Assembly: GCA_017518255.1 (NCBI GenBank)
Contig: JAFWVK010000024.1
Span: 31,117-95,116, forward strand
Reading direction: 5' to 3'
Origin: Oscillospiraceae bacterium
Lineage (GTDB): Bacteria > Bacillota > Clostridia > Oscillospirales > Ruminococcaceae
Length of the DNA: 64,000 bases
This document shows, one piece after another, positions 1 to 7,279 of this stretch. A model generated the notes under the pieces. The model saw nothing but the letters and a program-made list of their open reading frames with translations, did no database searches and was not told where the DNA came from. Position numbers and translations under genes: made by a program. Each line of letters opens with the position of its first letter. The first letter of the stretch is position 1.

Positions 1-237
1 ATTGACCAGTAAATCGACTGTTCCGAATGAGCGCTGTATTTCCTCCGTCATGCGGTCAATCTGGTGAAAATCTCCCAGATCTGCCTGAACCGGAATTCCG
101 CCGATTCTGTCGGCAAGCTGTTTTGCAGCATCAGACGACTGATGGTAGTGAACCAAAACGGTATAGCCGTCTTTGGCGAGCCGTTCCGCGCATTTTTCAC
201 CGATTCCGCGTGATGCGCCGGTCACCAGTGCCAGCAT
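1..237 (-). CDS. Short-chain dehydrogenase/reductase, FabG-like (N-terminal part only)
   Basis: Read on the minus strand, the first 79 codons run from an ATG at 237 off the left edge of the window, so the C-terminal two thirds are missing. The N-terminus carries the SDR cofactor motif TGASRGIGE at residues 6-14, followed by a Rossmann-type beta-alpha pattern and a VDLLVN segment typical of the fourth strand of NAD(P)-dependent SDRs. A strong GGAGGTG site lies 5 bases before the start. Family knowledge suggests a 3-oxoacyl-ACP reductase or a similar oxidoreductase. The catalytic Ser-Tyr-Lys lies outside the window, so the substrate cannot be named. Confidence 0.85.
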   Translation of the reverse strand, partial: MLALVTGASRGIGEKCAERLAKDGYTVLVHYHQSSDAAKQLADRIGGIPVQADLGDFHQIDRMTEEIQRSFGTVDLLVN

Positions 238-337
238 GAAAAGCACCTCCGTTTATCAGAAATAGGATTCTCCGGACAGATTCATTCATTTTTTTCCTTC
301 ATCCGGTTTCCGGGACAATCTTTTTCCGCTGCTCCCA

Positions 338-366
338 TTGCGTTTATCTGCAATATATGGTATAAT
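338..366 (+). promoter_or_regulatory. SigmaA-type promoter for the DUF896 gene
   Basis: The sequence shows TTGCGT, a 17-bp spacer and TATAAT, with a TGg extended -10. It is followed 27 bases later by the start of the 74-residue gene. The promoter at 853 has the same CCATTGCGTTT and TG-n-TATAAT elements. Confidence 0.75.
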
Positions 367-393
367 AAGCGAAAAGAAAGTGAGGTTGTCTCA

Positions 394-618
394 ATGGATC
401 AGAAACTGATTGACCGGATCAACGAACTGGCTCACAAAGCCAAATCCGTCGGATTAACAGAAGAAGAACTTGCAGAGCGCGAAGCTCTGCGCAATGAATA
501 CCGTGCGGCATTCCGCAGAAATCTGGTCGGAACACTGGAACACACGGTCATTGTCGATCAGGAAGGAAATGTCATACGGCGGGTTGCGGATGCACACCGT
601 CATAAAAACAATCAGTAA
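394..618 (+). CDS. DUF896 (YnzC-like) small cytoplasmic protein
   Basis: The 74-residue product begins with an IDRINELAHKAK helix, then GLTEEELAE and a LRNEYRAAFR helix. This is the two-helix hairpin signature of the DUF896/YnzC family of Firmicutes, whose members are usually 60-80 residues and cytoplasmic. In Bacillus one member belongs to the LexA regulon, but no SOS box is evident here. The gene stands alone behind its own promoter, with a GTGAGG ribosome site. The biochemical function of the family is unknown. Confidence 0.85.
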   Translation: MDQKLIDRINELAHKAKSVGLTEEELAEREALRNEYRAAFRRNLVGTLEHTVIVDQEGNVIRRVADAHRHKNNQ

Positions 619-925
619 AACAGCGTTCCGGCAGGAAGCCGAAACGCCGATACCGGATTCTTTCCGCGCTGCTGCCGACATTCGGAACAATTGACTCACA
701 GTCAGAGAAAATGGCAGTATTTACAGCGAATGTCTTTCATTCCTTTCTCCCGTGATCCGTCATCATTATAACACGGCAGAAGCGCAAAGTCAAGCAATTG
801 TTTGGAATGAACCCGGAACAAAAGCTTGTTTTATCTTTTTTATATTTACCCATTGCGTTTTTCGGCTTTATATGTTATAATGAGATTATCATGATATCGA
901 ACAATCTGCAAAAAGGAGGTTTGCC
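619..925. other. Intergenic region without a gene
   Basis: About 300 bases separate the DUF896 gene from the partner-switching operon. An imperfect hairpin (about 625-650) follows the DUF896 stop but lacks a clear T-run. The only other feature I see is the promoter at 853-881. Confidence 0.6.
853..881 (+). promoter_or_regulatory. SigmaA-type promoter for the partner-switching operon
   Basis: TTGCGT, a 17-bp spacer and TATAAT are present. They lie 45 bases before the 207-residue gene that opens the operon. This vegetative-type promoter suggests the switch genes are made independently of the local ECF sigma factor. Confidence 0.75.
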
Positions 926-1549
926 ATGAAAACTGATGTCATTACAATCAGCAGTGACTTGAATGGCAGCGACCTGGCTTTGCAAACGACGGAAAAATTT
1001 GCCGCTTATCACAAAATCACCGGAAAAGCAGACATGCATCTGCGCCTTCTGACAGAAGAAACCGTCAGCATGGTTCACGGAATTTTGGATGAATTTCAGG
1101 GTAAGTTCTGGCTGGAAAGTGAAAAGACAAAGCAAGGTATGATCTGCCGCATCTGTCTCTCGGCAGACAAGCAGGCAAATCAGCAGCAGGAAACACAGAT
1201 TCTCTCCGTTTCTACCAGCGGTAAAAACGAAAATGCAAAAGGTGTTCTGGGAAGAATCCGCGAATTGCTGCGCCGCAGTCTGCAAATGCCGTCAGAGGCA
1301 GATGAAAATTATCTGCGAAACATGAGCGATGCGTGGCTCAATACCGGAATCAATGACTTCTCTGCCGCTGATTCCAATTACTGGTCACTTCAGCTCTACC
1401 GGAAAAACCTTTCTCCGGATGAAAAATCTCAGAAAGAGGAATGGGACGAGCTGGAAAAGTCGATCATCGCAAAGCTGGCTGACGATGTAAAGGTGTGGCT
1501 GAACAGCGATTCCACAACTGTCGTCATCGAAAAAAGCATCCCCCTGTAA
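926..1549 (+). CDS. Unknown protein opening the partner-switching operon, possible degenerate HATPase
   Basis: The 207-residue product has no signal peptide or membrane segment and follows an AAGGAGG site. Residues about 38-55 (LRLLTEETVSMVHGIL) resemble the N-box helix of GHKL/anti-sigma kinase domains, in which a Glu and a later Asn bind Mg-ATP. Here the Asn is not obvious, and no clear glycine-rich lid follows. The second half is helical and charged. Its place directly before a STAS protein, an RsbW-like kinase and an RsbU-like phosphatase suggests it belongs to the same regulatory complex. The family resemblance is weak and is inference. Confidence 0.55.
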   Translation: MKTDVITISSDLNGSDLALQTTEKFAAYHKITGKADMHLRLLTEETVSMVHGILDEFQGKFWLESEKTKQGMICRICLSADKQANQQQETQILSVSTSGKNENAKGVLGRIRELLRRSLQMPSEADENYLRNMSDAWLNTGINDFSAADSNYWSLQLYRKNLSPDEKSQKEEWDELEKSIIAKLADDVKVWLNSDSTTVVIEKSIPL

Positions 1550-1603
1550 TCATACGGTATATGCCGTACAAATCATTATTTAACCGGAAAGGAATGGTTT
1601 ATT

Positions 1604-1900
1604 ATGACTATCAATCAGAAATCCGAGGGTAAAAAGCTGACACTGCAAATCGAAGGCAGAATTGACACGAAAACTGCGCCGGAACTGGAAGCTTGCATTC
1701 ACGAATCACTGGCAGGAGTCGAGGAACTTGTCATCGACCTTGCAGAAACCGTGTATATCTCCTCCGCAGGTCTCCGCGTCCTCTTGATCGCACAGAAGCA
1801 GATGAACAAACAGGGCGAAATGGCTGTAATCAATGTGAATGACGATCTGATGGAAATTTTTGAAGTCACCGGCTTTTCGGATATCCTGACAATCATTTAA
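1604..1900 (+). CDS. STAS-domain anti-sigma factor antagonist (SpoIIAA/RsbV type)
   Basis: The 98-residue product is a single STAS domain. The hallmark YISSAGLRVLL sits at about residues 48-58, and its serine is the expected phosphorylation site. The core GRIDTKTAPELE and the C-terminal helix MEIFEVTGFSDIL are also typical. In this family the unphosphorylated form binds a partner kinase and frees its target, while phosphorylation by the kinase turns it off. The gene lies 54 bp after the 207-residue gene and 20 bp before the kinase gene, so the four genes form one operon. A second STAS gene is buried in the secretion operon at 17501-17806. Confidence 0.93.
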   Translation: MTINQKSEGKKLTLQIEGRIDTKTAPELEACIHESLAGVEELVIDLAETVYISSAGLRVLLIAQKQMNKQGEMAVINVNDDLMEIFEVTGFSDILTII

Positions 1901-1920
1901 GGCAGAGAGGAAACTGATTT

Positions 1921-2328
1921 ATGAAAGAACTTGACATTGAGGCCTTAACGGATAACCTTGATCAGGTCCTGAGTTTTGTTGACGAACAGCTGGAAGCGGC
2001 TGACTGCTCCATGAAAATCCAGATGCAGATTGATCTTGCCGTGGAAGAAATCTTCGTCAATATCGCACATTATGCCTATAATCCGGAAACCGGACCGGCA
2101 ACTGTGCGGGTCGAAGTCAAGCCTGACGGTTCTGTTGTCACAATCACCTTTATTGACCACGGCATTCCGTATGACCCGCTTGCAAAGGAAGACCCCGATG
2201 TAACACTCGGAAGCAAAGACCGAAGCATCGGCGGTCTCGGAATCTTCCTTGTAAAGAAAACAATGGACGATATCCATTATGAATATATAAACGGAAGCAA
2301 TATTCTGACGATTCAAAAAAAGCTTTGA
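1921..2328 (+). CDS. RsbW/SpoIIAB-like serine kinase (anti-sigma type HATPase)
   Basis: The 135-residue product shows a GHKL ATPase fold. The N box is DLAVEEIFVNIAHYAY at about residues 39-54, the D box is FIDHGIPYDP, and the lid and G box are SIGGLGIFLVKK near residue 105. Family members phosphorylate STAS antagonists and sequester a sigma factor or another target. No membrane segment is present. The gene sits between the STAS antagonist and the SpoIIE-type phosphatase, completing a kinase-antagonist-phosphatase triad. The target could be the ECF sigma factor at 32 kb or another protein. This is not visible in the sequence. Confidence 0.92.
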   Translation: MKELDIEALTDNLDQVLSFVDEQLEAADCSMKIQMQIDLAVEEIFVNIAHYAYNPETGPATVRVEVKPDGSVVTITFIDHGIPYDPLAKEDPDVTLGSKDRSIGGLGIFLVKKTMDDIHYEYINGSNILTIQKKL

Positions 2329-2339
2329 GGTGAATAGTT

Positions 2340-4523
2340 TTGAAAAAGATCTGGGGATTAACAATCGGCGGACTTCACAGCAAGATTCTCGCTGTATTGC
2401 TTGTGTTCCTTCTTGCAATCGTCGGATTCAATACAACAGTCTCCATATACAAAGCTTCTACCCTCAAAGCAATCGTTGCCAAATCCGGAAAGGAACAGCA
2501 GGAAGCGGTCGAAAAAATCTCAGGCGATGCTATGTATACGGAAATCGAGCAGTCTCTCACAAAGATCAATACGCTGCGCGCCGCTAAGATTGATGATGAA
2601 TTCACCCAGATAAAAGACAATATCTCTATGCTTCGGGAAATGGCAGAGAATCTCTTTGAAAATGCCGATAACCTTGAACCCGCTCATGTCCCTTTGCCTG
2701 ACCCGAACAACGAAGATGAACTGGAGATTCACCTGCTTTTTGAGGAAGGAATTGACTATACACAATCGGAATATGTCGGAATTGCAGGTCATATGTCAAA
2801 CACGCTGATGTCGCTGGTGGAAACAAACGATAAAATCAGCGGATGCTATATCGGTCTTTCCGACGGAACCCATATCGGCGCAAGTCACGGAGGTTCAAAT
2901 AAATTTGACGAAAACGGCAACCAGAAACCGTATCCCGTTCGCAAAAGGCCGTGGTATATCGGTGCCGTTGAAAAAGGTGACATCTTTTTTACGGGTGTTG
3001 TAAGGGATGCTTTTTCCAATTCTTTTGATATTACCTGCTCTGCGCCCGTCATTGTAAACGGCAAAACAGTCGCCGTTGTCGGCATCGACATCATTACCAA
3101 CAATATTGACGAGCTCATTCAGAGTTCCAACAGTGAATACGAATTTATTTTTATTATAAACCAAGACGGACAGATTATCGCCCTCCCCGAAAATAACGGA
3201 ATCTTCACACTGGAAGACTCGGAGGCCGCACCGGATCTCAGAGAATCCGATAACAAGGAACTTGCCGCCTTTATTACCAAAGCAATGGCAGGAAGTACAG
3301 ATCTTGAAACCGTAAAGCTCAATGATAAGGAGTACTACCTCATGAGCGCACCGATGGAAACCATCGGCTGGGCGGTTGTATCCGTTGTCGATCAAAAGAT
3401 GACAGAGAATTCAACCAGAACTATGATCAACGAGCTCAACAGAATAAACTCGTCATCTACGGAAACATTCAGAACTGCTACCAGCAGGCAGAATAAGATC
3501 ACAATCATCGGTATCATCTCTATCATAATAATAGGTTCAATATCAGCGCTCATTCTTGCGACCAAAATTGTGCGTCCGATTGAGTCAATGACCGAGGAAA
3601 TTGATATAGGCGCCCAAACAGGCAAACTCTTTGAAATGAAGGATGTCTACCGCACAGGTGACGAAATACAGCTGCTCGCCGAATCCTTCGACGACCTTTC
3701 CAGGAAAACAAAACAGTATATTGACAGCATCACCGAAATAACTGCTGAGAAGGAACGGATCGGTACCGAGCTTGCGCTGGCAACCCAGATTCAGGCAGCC
3801 ATGCTGCCGCATATTTTCCCGCCCTATCCGGACAGAAATGAATTTGAGATTTATGCGATGATGAATCCCGCAAGAGAAGTCGGCGGCGATTTTTACGATT
3901 TCTTCCTGATTGACGAAGATCACCTTGCCCTGGTGATGGCAGATGTCTCCGGCAAGGGCATTCCGGCTGCTCTGTTTATGATGATCTCCAAAACCATCCT
4001 GCAAAGCGTTGCGATGCTCGGACAGTCGCCTGCGGAAGTGCTGACAAAAACCAATGAAGCCCTTTGTTCCAATAATCAGGTTGAAATGTTCGTAACCGTA
4101 TGGCTCGGCATCCTTGAACTGTCAACCGGAAAGCTGACAGCATCCAATGCCGGTCATGAGTATCCCGCACTTAAACGAAGCAACGGAAAGTATGAATTGT
4201 ATAAAGACAAACACGGCATGGCAATCGGCTGCATAGACGGCATTGTCTACAAAGAATATGAACTCAATCTGAATCCGGGCGATAAGCTGTTCCTGTATAC
4301 GGACGGCGTGCCGGAGGCAACCGACAATGCAGAGAAAATGTTCGGCATTGACCGGATGCTGGATGCCCTGAATCAGGCAGAACATTCTGGTCCGGAAGAA
4401 CTGCTCCACAGTGTCCGTGATGCAATCAGCGGCTTTGTCAAAGAGGCTGAGCAATTTGATGATCTGACGATGCTGAGCCTCGAATACAAGGGCAGCCGTC
4501 CGGATAAACAAGACAAGCCTTAA
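2340..4523 (+). CDS. Membrane-bound Cache-HAMP-SpoIIE phosphatase (RsbU-like)
   Basis: The 727-residue product starts at a TTG, set by a GAGGTG site 7 bases upstream that overlaps the kinase stop codon. Order of domains: transmembrane segment 15-33; extracellular Cache sensor, including RPWYIGAV near 203 and the GxxVAVVGIDI strand; second membrane segment about 387-408; HAMP from about 409 (RPIESMTEE); coiled coil; then a PP2C-like SpoIIE domain about 475-720. Metal-binding motifs are GGDFYD (about 515), ADVSGKG (about 533), YTDGVPEATD (about 652) and DDLTML (about 706). Such enzymes dephosphorylate STAS antagonists in response to an external ligand, so this is the signal input for the switch. 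Confidence 0.93.
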   Translation: MKKIWGLTIGGLHSKILAVLLVFLLAIVGFNTTVSIYKASTLKAIVAKSGKEQQEAVEKISGDAMYTEIEQSLTKINTLRAAKIDDEFTQIKDNISMLREMAENLFENADNLEPAHVPLPDPNNEDELEIHLLFEEGIDYTQSEYVGIAGHMSNTLMSLVETNDKISGCYIGLSDGTHIGASHGGSNKFDENGNQKPYPVRKRPWYIGAVEKGDIFFTGVVRDAFSNSFDITCSAPVIVNGKTVAVVGIDIITNNIDELIQSSNSEYEFIFIINQDGQIIALPENNGIFTLEDSEAAPDLRESDNKELAAFITKAMAGSTDLETVKLNDKEYYLMSAPMETIGWAVVSVVDQKMTENSTRTMINELNRINSSSTETFRTATSRQNKITIIGIISIIIIGSISALILATKIVRPIESMTEEIDIGAQTGKLFEMKDVYRTGDEIQLLAESFDDLSRKTKQYIDSITEITAEKERIGTELALATQIQAAMLPHIFPPYPDRNEFEIYAMMNPAREVGGDFYDFFLIDEDHLALVMADVSGKGIPAALFMMISKTILQSVAMLGQSPAEVLTKTNEALCSNNQVEMFVTVWLGILELSTGKLTASNAGHEYPALKRSNGKYELYKDKHGMAIGCIDGIVYKEYELNLNPGDKLFLYTDGVPEATDNAEKMFGIDRMLDALNQAEHSGPEELLHSVRDAISGFVKEAEQFDDLTMLSLEYKGSRPDKQDKP

Positions 4524-4549
4524 CAATTACTGAATCAGATTAAAACAAT

Positions 4550-4589
4550 CCCCCGCCCGCATAACGATACAACCATATGCGGGCGGGGG
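4550..4589 (+). terminator. Terminator of the partner-switching operon
   Basis: A 14-bp perfect GC-rich stem (CCCCCGCCCGCATA with its complement) is followed by AGATTTTATC. It separates the phosphatase gene from the next plus-strand gene, which therefore needs its own promoter. Confidence 0.85.
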
Positions 4590-4627
4590 GAGATTTTATC
4601 GGCAAACCGCAAAAAAATATCTGTATG

Positions 4628-4639
4628 CTGCACCCAAAC
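4628..4639 (+). promoter_or_regulatory. CTGCACCCAAAC motif upstream of the 787-aa gene (copy 1)
   Basis: This 12-mer lies between the upstream terminator and the start at 4710. The same motif stands before the 884-aa gene (10013-10024, minus, last base T) and the ECF sigma gene (32571-32582, minus). If it is a -35 element, the matching -10 would be GTTATG at 4655-4660, giving a leader of about 45 nt. Assignment to the local ECF sigma factor is inference. Confidence 0.55.
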
Positions 4640-4709
4640 AGCCGTTTTTTCGGTGTTATGTATGAAGGCTGAAAACCGGACTACCAATTTTGAAAGGAAG
4701 GTTACAATT

Positions 4710-7073
4710 ATGGCAGGCAAGCACATGAGTTTTGCTGAATACAAAGAAAACTGGGAAAAGCATCCTGATAAAATGAAAAATAATATGGATGCGCTGAAAG
4801 GATATGCCGAAGGACTTCAGAAAAGTGTCAAACACCTGAAAAAGCGCAATAAAAACGCCGCGAAAGAACTCAATGAATACTGTGAAGCAGCTAAAAGAGT
4901 CACCCGACCCGCCAGCGAGATCAAAACGAAAGAAGAACAACAGCAGTGGGAAAAGGATCAGGAGAAACTGGAAGGTCTGGGGAAATTTGCAAAGGAAAAC
5001 CGTGTTGACCTGAATCTGGCACAAATCGCAGCAGATGAGGAAGAAGAAGCAGAAGCCCTCGGCGATGACGATGACGGTGTTGATAAAATGCCCCAGGAAC
5101 CGGAGCAGCGAAAGGAATATGAGGGATTTCAGGATTTCCTTCGGATGCTGATTGATGCTCTGTGCGATGCGCTCGGTCATAATTATCCGGAGCTGGAATA
5201 TGAGCAGAGACAGCGCAAGCAAATGGAGCGCGAAAAAAGGAAGCATGAACGCGAACTCCTCAAAGCTGAAATGCAGAAGGAAAAAGAGCGCAAGGAATCC
5301 GAGAAAATTTACGAAGAAGCCAAGAAAGAACTGGAAGACGAAGAAGCCAAAAAAACCGGCAGTTCAAACAATGATACTCCGAAGGATCCGAAGAAGACCG
5401 AAGACAAAAATCTCTCTGCCGAAGCATTTATGGAAGAAGAACAAAAGAAAGCACAGCAAATCCAAGATCCGATTCTGCGTGAACAGTATAAAAAAAGCAT
5501 AAATGAGCTGAATCCGAAGGAACTGGGAGAAAAGTTCAATACTGTCGAAAAGCAAATGCGTGATATTGTGAATGAAGCGGAGCAGTCCCATCAAAAAAAT
5601 CTGAATGATCTAAAAAATCCGAAAGACCTCCGGATGAATGCAACAACAGATGCGCAGCAGAAGCAGAATACATCGAATACTTCTTTAGACCGGTTTCTGA
5701 ATGATGCCAGCAAAAACGGGTGGAACACCAGCAAGAACGGTGAACGCGATTTTCTGGAAGCCGTCTATAAGACACCCGGCCTTGCAAATGTTGCCCATGA
5801 AATCCGGAGCAGGAAGCTTCAGGCAGATTATCCCGCTGCCGATAAGCTCCGTATTGCAGATCAGGCACAAACAGTTGTCAAAGACAGTAAACTGAACAGC
5901 AAGGACAAGGATCTTGTGTTCAATTCCGCAGCTGTCGTAAAAGACGACAGTGTGAAGGCATTGACTGACAATAATAAGGTCAATGTTCAAAAAAATCCGG
6001 AGCAAACGCAGGAATTCCTTGCTCAGGCAAAGAAAAACGGCTGGGATCCGAACGGCGCAGATGATGATTTCCTGACACAGTTTTTCCAGACAAAAGGATT
6101 GGAAAAGATTTCGGAGAGAATTGCCGCAAATCCGCTTTCCAAGGAAAATCCGAGTGCAGACAAACAGCTCTATGCCCTGATTGCGACGACGGGTGTAAAA
6201 AACGGCGCTGTGACATCAACCGAGGAAAATAAAAAAGCCTTTGAAGATGCAAACAAACGCTATTCCGAAGCCGCAAATAAAGAAAAAGAAATCAAAAAAG
6301 AAAAAAAGGAACCGGAACCCGTAAAAGAAGAAAAGAAACCGGAACCTGAAAAGAAACCGGAACCTGAAAAGAAGCCGGAACCTGAAAAGAAGCCGGAACC
6401 TGAAAAGAAGCCGGAACCCGAAAAGAAGCCGGAACCCGAAAAGAAGCCGGAACCCGAAAAGAAGCCGGAACCTGAAAAGAAGCCGGAACCTGAAAAGAAG
6501 CCGGAACCTGAAAAGAAGCCGGAACCCGAAAAGAAGCCGGAACCCGAAAAGAAGCCGGAACCCGTAAAAGAAGAAAAGAAACCGGAACAGGTAGAACTGG
6601 CAGCGCTCGATCAGGCACCGTACATCGCACAGATTCAGGAACTGAACAACAGCAAAGACGGAAAGGATCATGCTGAGGAGCTTCGCCACTGTGCAGCTTC
6701 TATTCTTGCGATTGATTCTATCAAAAAAGCTGCGGAAAAAGCCAATATTCAGGAAATGCCCGGCGTTTCGCAGAAAATGTTTGAGCAACAGGTCTCAGAT
6801 TTGCTTCAAGACAAGAAATTCGATGATATGATGAAGAAATACGGCGATCTGAGTCAGCCTGAGAAAGCCCGGAATTTTCAGAAAACAATCGAGCAATCGA
6901 GCGGCAAAAACCTTTACGGTGAGTATTTGCAGAACGGCAAAAAGAGAAGGGACATTGAGCATAAGAACGAAGAAAGACGAATGACTTACACCAAAAAGAA
7001 AGAGCAGAAGCTTGAAAACGAACCGCTTCAGCTTGACAACAAAAAGCACAGAATGACAATGGGCTCGAAATGA
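4710..7073 (+). CDS. Large Lys/Glu-rich protein with EKKPEP repeats, putative T4SS-associated substrate
   Basis: I do not recognise a family. The start at 4710 is chosen because AAAGGAAGG lies at the right distance; an in-frame ATG at 4653 has no ribosome site. The 787-residue product is soluble and highly charged. Residues 6-13 read MSFAEYKE, matching the N-terminus of the 884-aa protein across the cluster. Residues about 70-260 are predicted coiled coil. Residues about 326-405 and 430-510 are a duplicated module (FL, A-KNGW, DFL, T-GL, P-ADK). Residues 541-618 are thirteen EKKPEP units. A basic tail follows. No signal peptide is present. Export by the neighbouring secretion genes is inference. 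Confidence 0.7.
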   Translation: MAGKHMSFAEYKENWEKHPDKMKNNMDALKGYAEGLQKSVKHLKKRNKNAAKELNEYCEAAKRVTRPASEIKTKEEQQQWEKDQEKLEGLGKFAKENRVDLNLAQIAADEEEEAEALGDDDDGVDKMPQEPEQRKEYEGFQDFLRMLIDALCDALGHNYPELEYEQRQRKQMEREKRKHERELLKAEMQKEKERKESEKIYEEAKKELEDEEAKKTGSSNNDTPKDPKKTEDKNLSAEAFMEEEQKKAQQIQDPILREQYKKSINELNPKELGEKFNTVEKQMRDIVNEAEQSHQKNLNDLKNPKDLRMNATTDAQQKQNTSNTSLDRFLNDASKNGWNTSKNGERDFLEAVYKTPGLANVAHEIRSRKLQADYPAADKLRIADQAQTVVKDSKLNSKDKDLVFNSAAVVKDDSVKALTDNNKVNVQKNPEQTQEFLAQAKKNGWDPNGADDDFLTQFFQTKGLEKISERIAANPLSKENPSADKQLYALIATTGVKNGAVTSTEENKKAFEDANKRYSEAANKEKEIKKEKKEPEPVKEEKKPEPEKKPEPEKKPEPEKKPEPEKKPEPEKKPEPEKKPEPEKKPEPEKKPEPEKKPEPEKKPEPEKKPEPEKKPEPVKEEKKPEQVELAALDQAPYIAQIQELNNSKDGKDHAEELRHCAASILAIDSIKKAAEKANIQEMPGVSQKMFEQQVSDLLQDKKFDDMMKKYGDLSQPEKARNFQKTIEQSSGKNLYGEYLQNGKKRRDIEHKNEERRMTYTKKKEQKLENEPLQLDNKKHRMTMGSK
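6330..6563 (+). repeat. Thirteen 18-bp tandem repeats encoding EKKPEP
   Basis: Thirteen units of GAAAAGAARCCGGAACCY run without interruption and are flanked on both sides by GTAAAAGAA. Third-position differences (AAG/AAA, CCT/CCC) occur in blocks, suggesting recent expansion. The unit is a multiple of three, so copy-number changes only lengthen or shorten a stiff Pro/charged linker. Confidence 0.95.
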
Positions 7074-7078
7074 CAATT

Positions 7079-7109
7079 CCCCCCTCTCAGATATAATCTG
7101 AGAGGGGGG
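7079..7109 (+). terminator. Strong hairpin after the 787-aa gene
   Basis: A 14-bp perfect stem (CCCCCCTCTCAGAT and complement) with a 3-base loop lies 5 bases after the stop codon. The sequence that follows begins with the CAGTCTGTCGAAAAAG dispersed repeat rather than a T-run. Confidence 0.75.
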
Positions 7110-7175
7110 CAGTCTGTCGAAAAAGATATCGCACGTTTTGCAAAGTGAAACAGCGCAGCGCGGGAGCCGCCCCCC
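7110..7175 (+). repeat. Dispersed repeat, truncated copy
   Basis: The stretch starting CAGTCTGTCGAAAAAGATATCGC and running through an ACGTTTTGCAAA segment and a CAGCGCAGCG block matches longer copies at 48679-48776 (plus) and 63715-63826 (minus). As elsewhere it directly follows a terminator hairpin. Confidence 0.6.
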
Positions 7176-7213
7176 CTTTTGAATCCGTCGGAAAGACGTT
7201 GTCTACAAGCCGA

Positions 7214-7244
7214 AGCCCCTCTCAGAGAGAATCTGAGAGGGGCT
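7214..7244. terminator. Hairpin between the convergent 787-aa and 884-aa genes
   Basis: A 13-bp perfect stem, AGCCCCTCTCAGA and complement, is followed on the plus strand by TTCTTT. Its stem sequence nearly duplicates the hairpin at 7079-7109. It probably acts as the terminator for the minus-strand 884-aa gene and as backup for the plus strand. Confidence 0.65.
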
Positions 7245-7279
7245 TTCTTTGGATTGGTTTTCCGCCGTTAGAACAGAAC

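Noticed and set aside
6330..6563. Phase-variable repeat
   Set aside because: The 18-bp unit keeps the frame, so copy changes alter only length, not expression.
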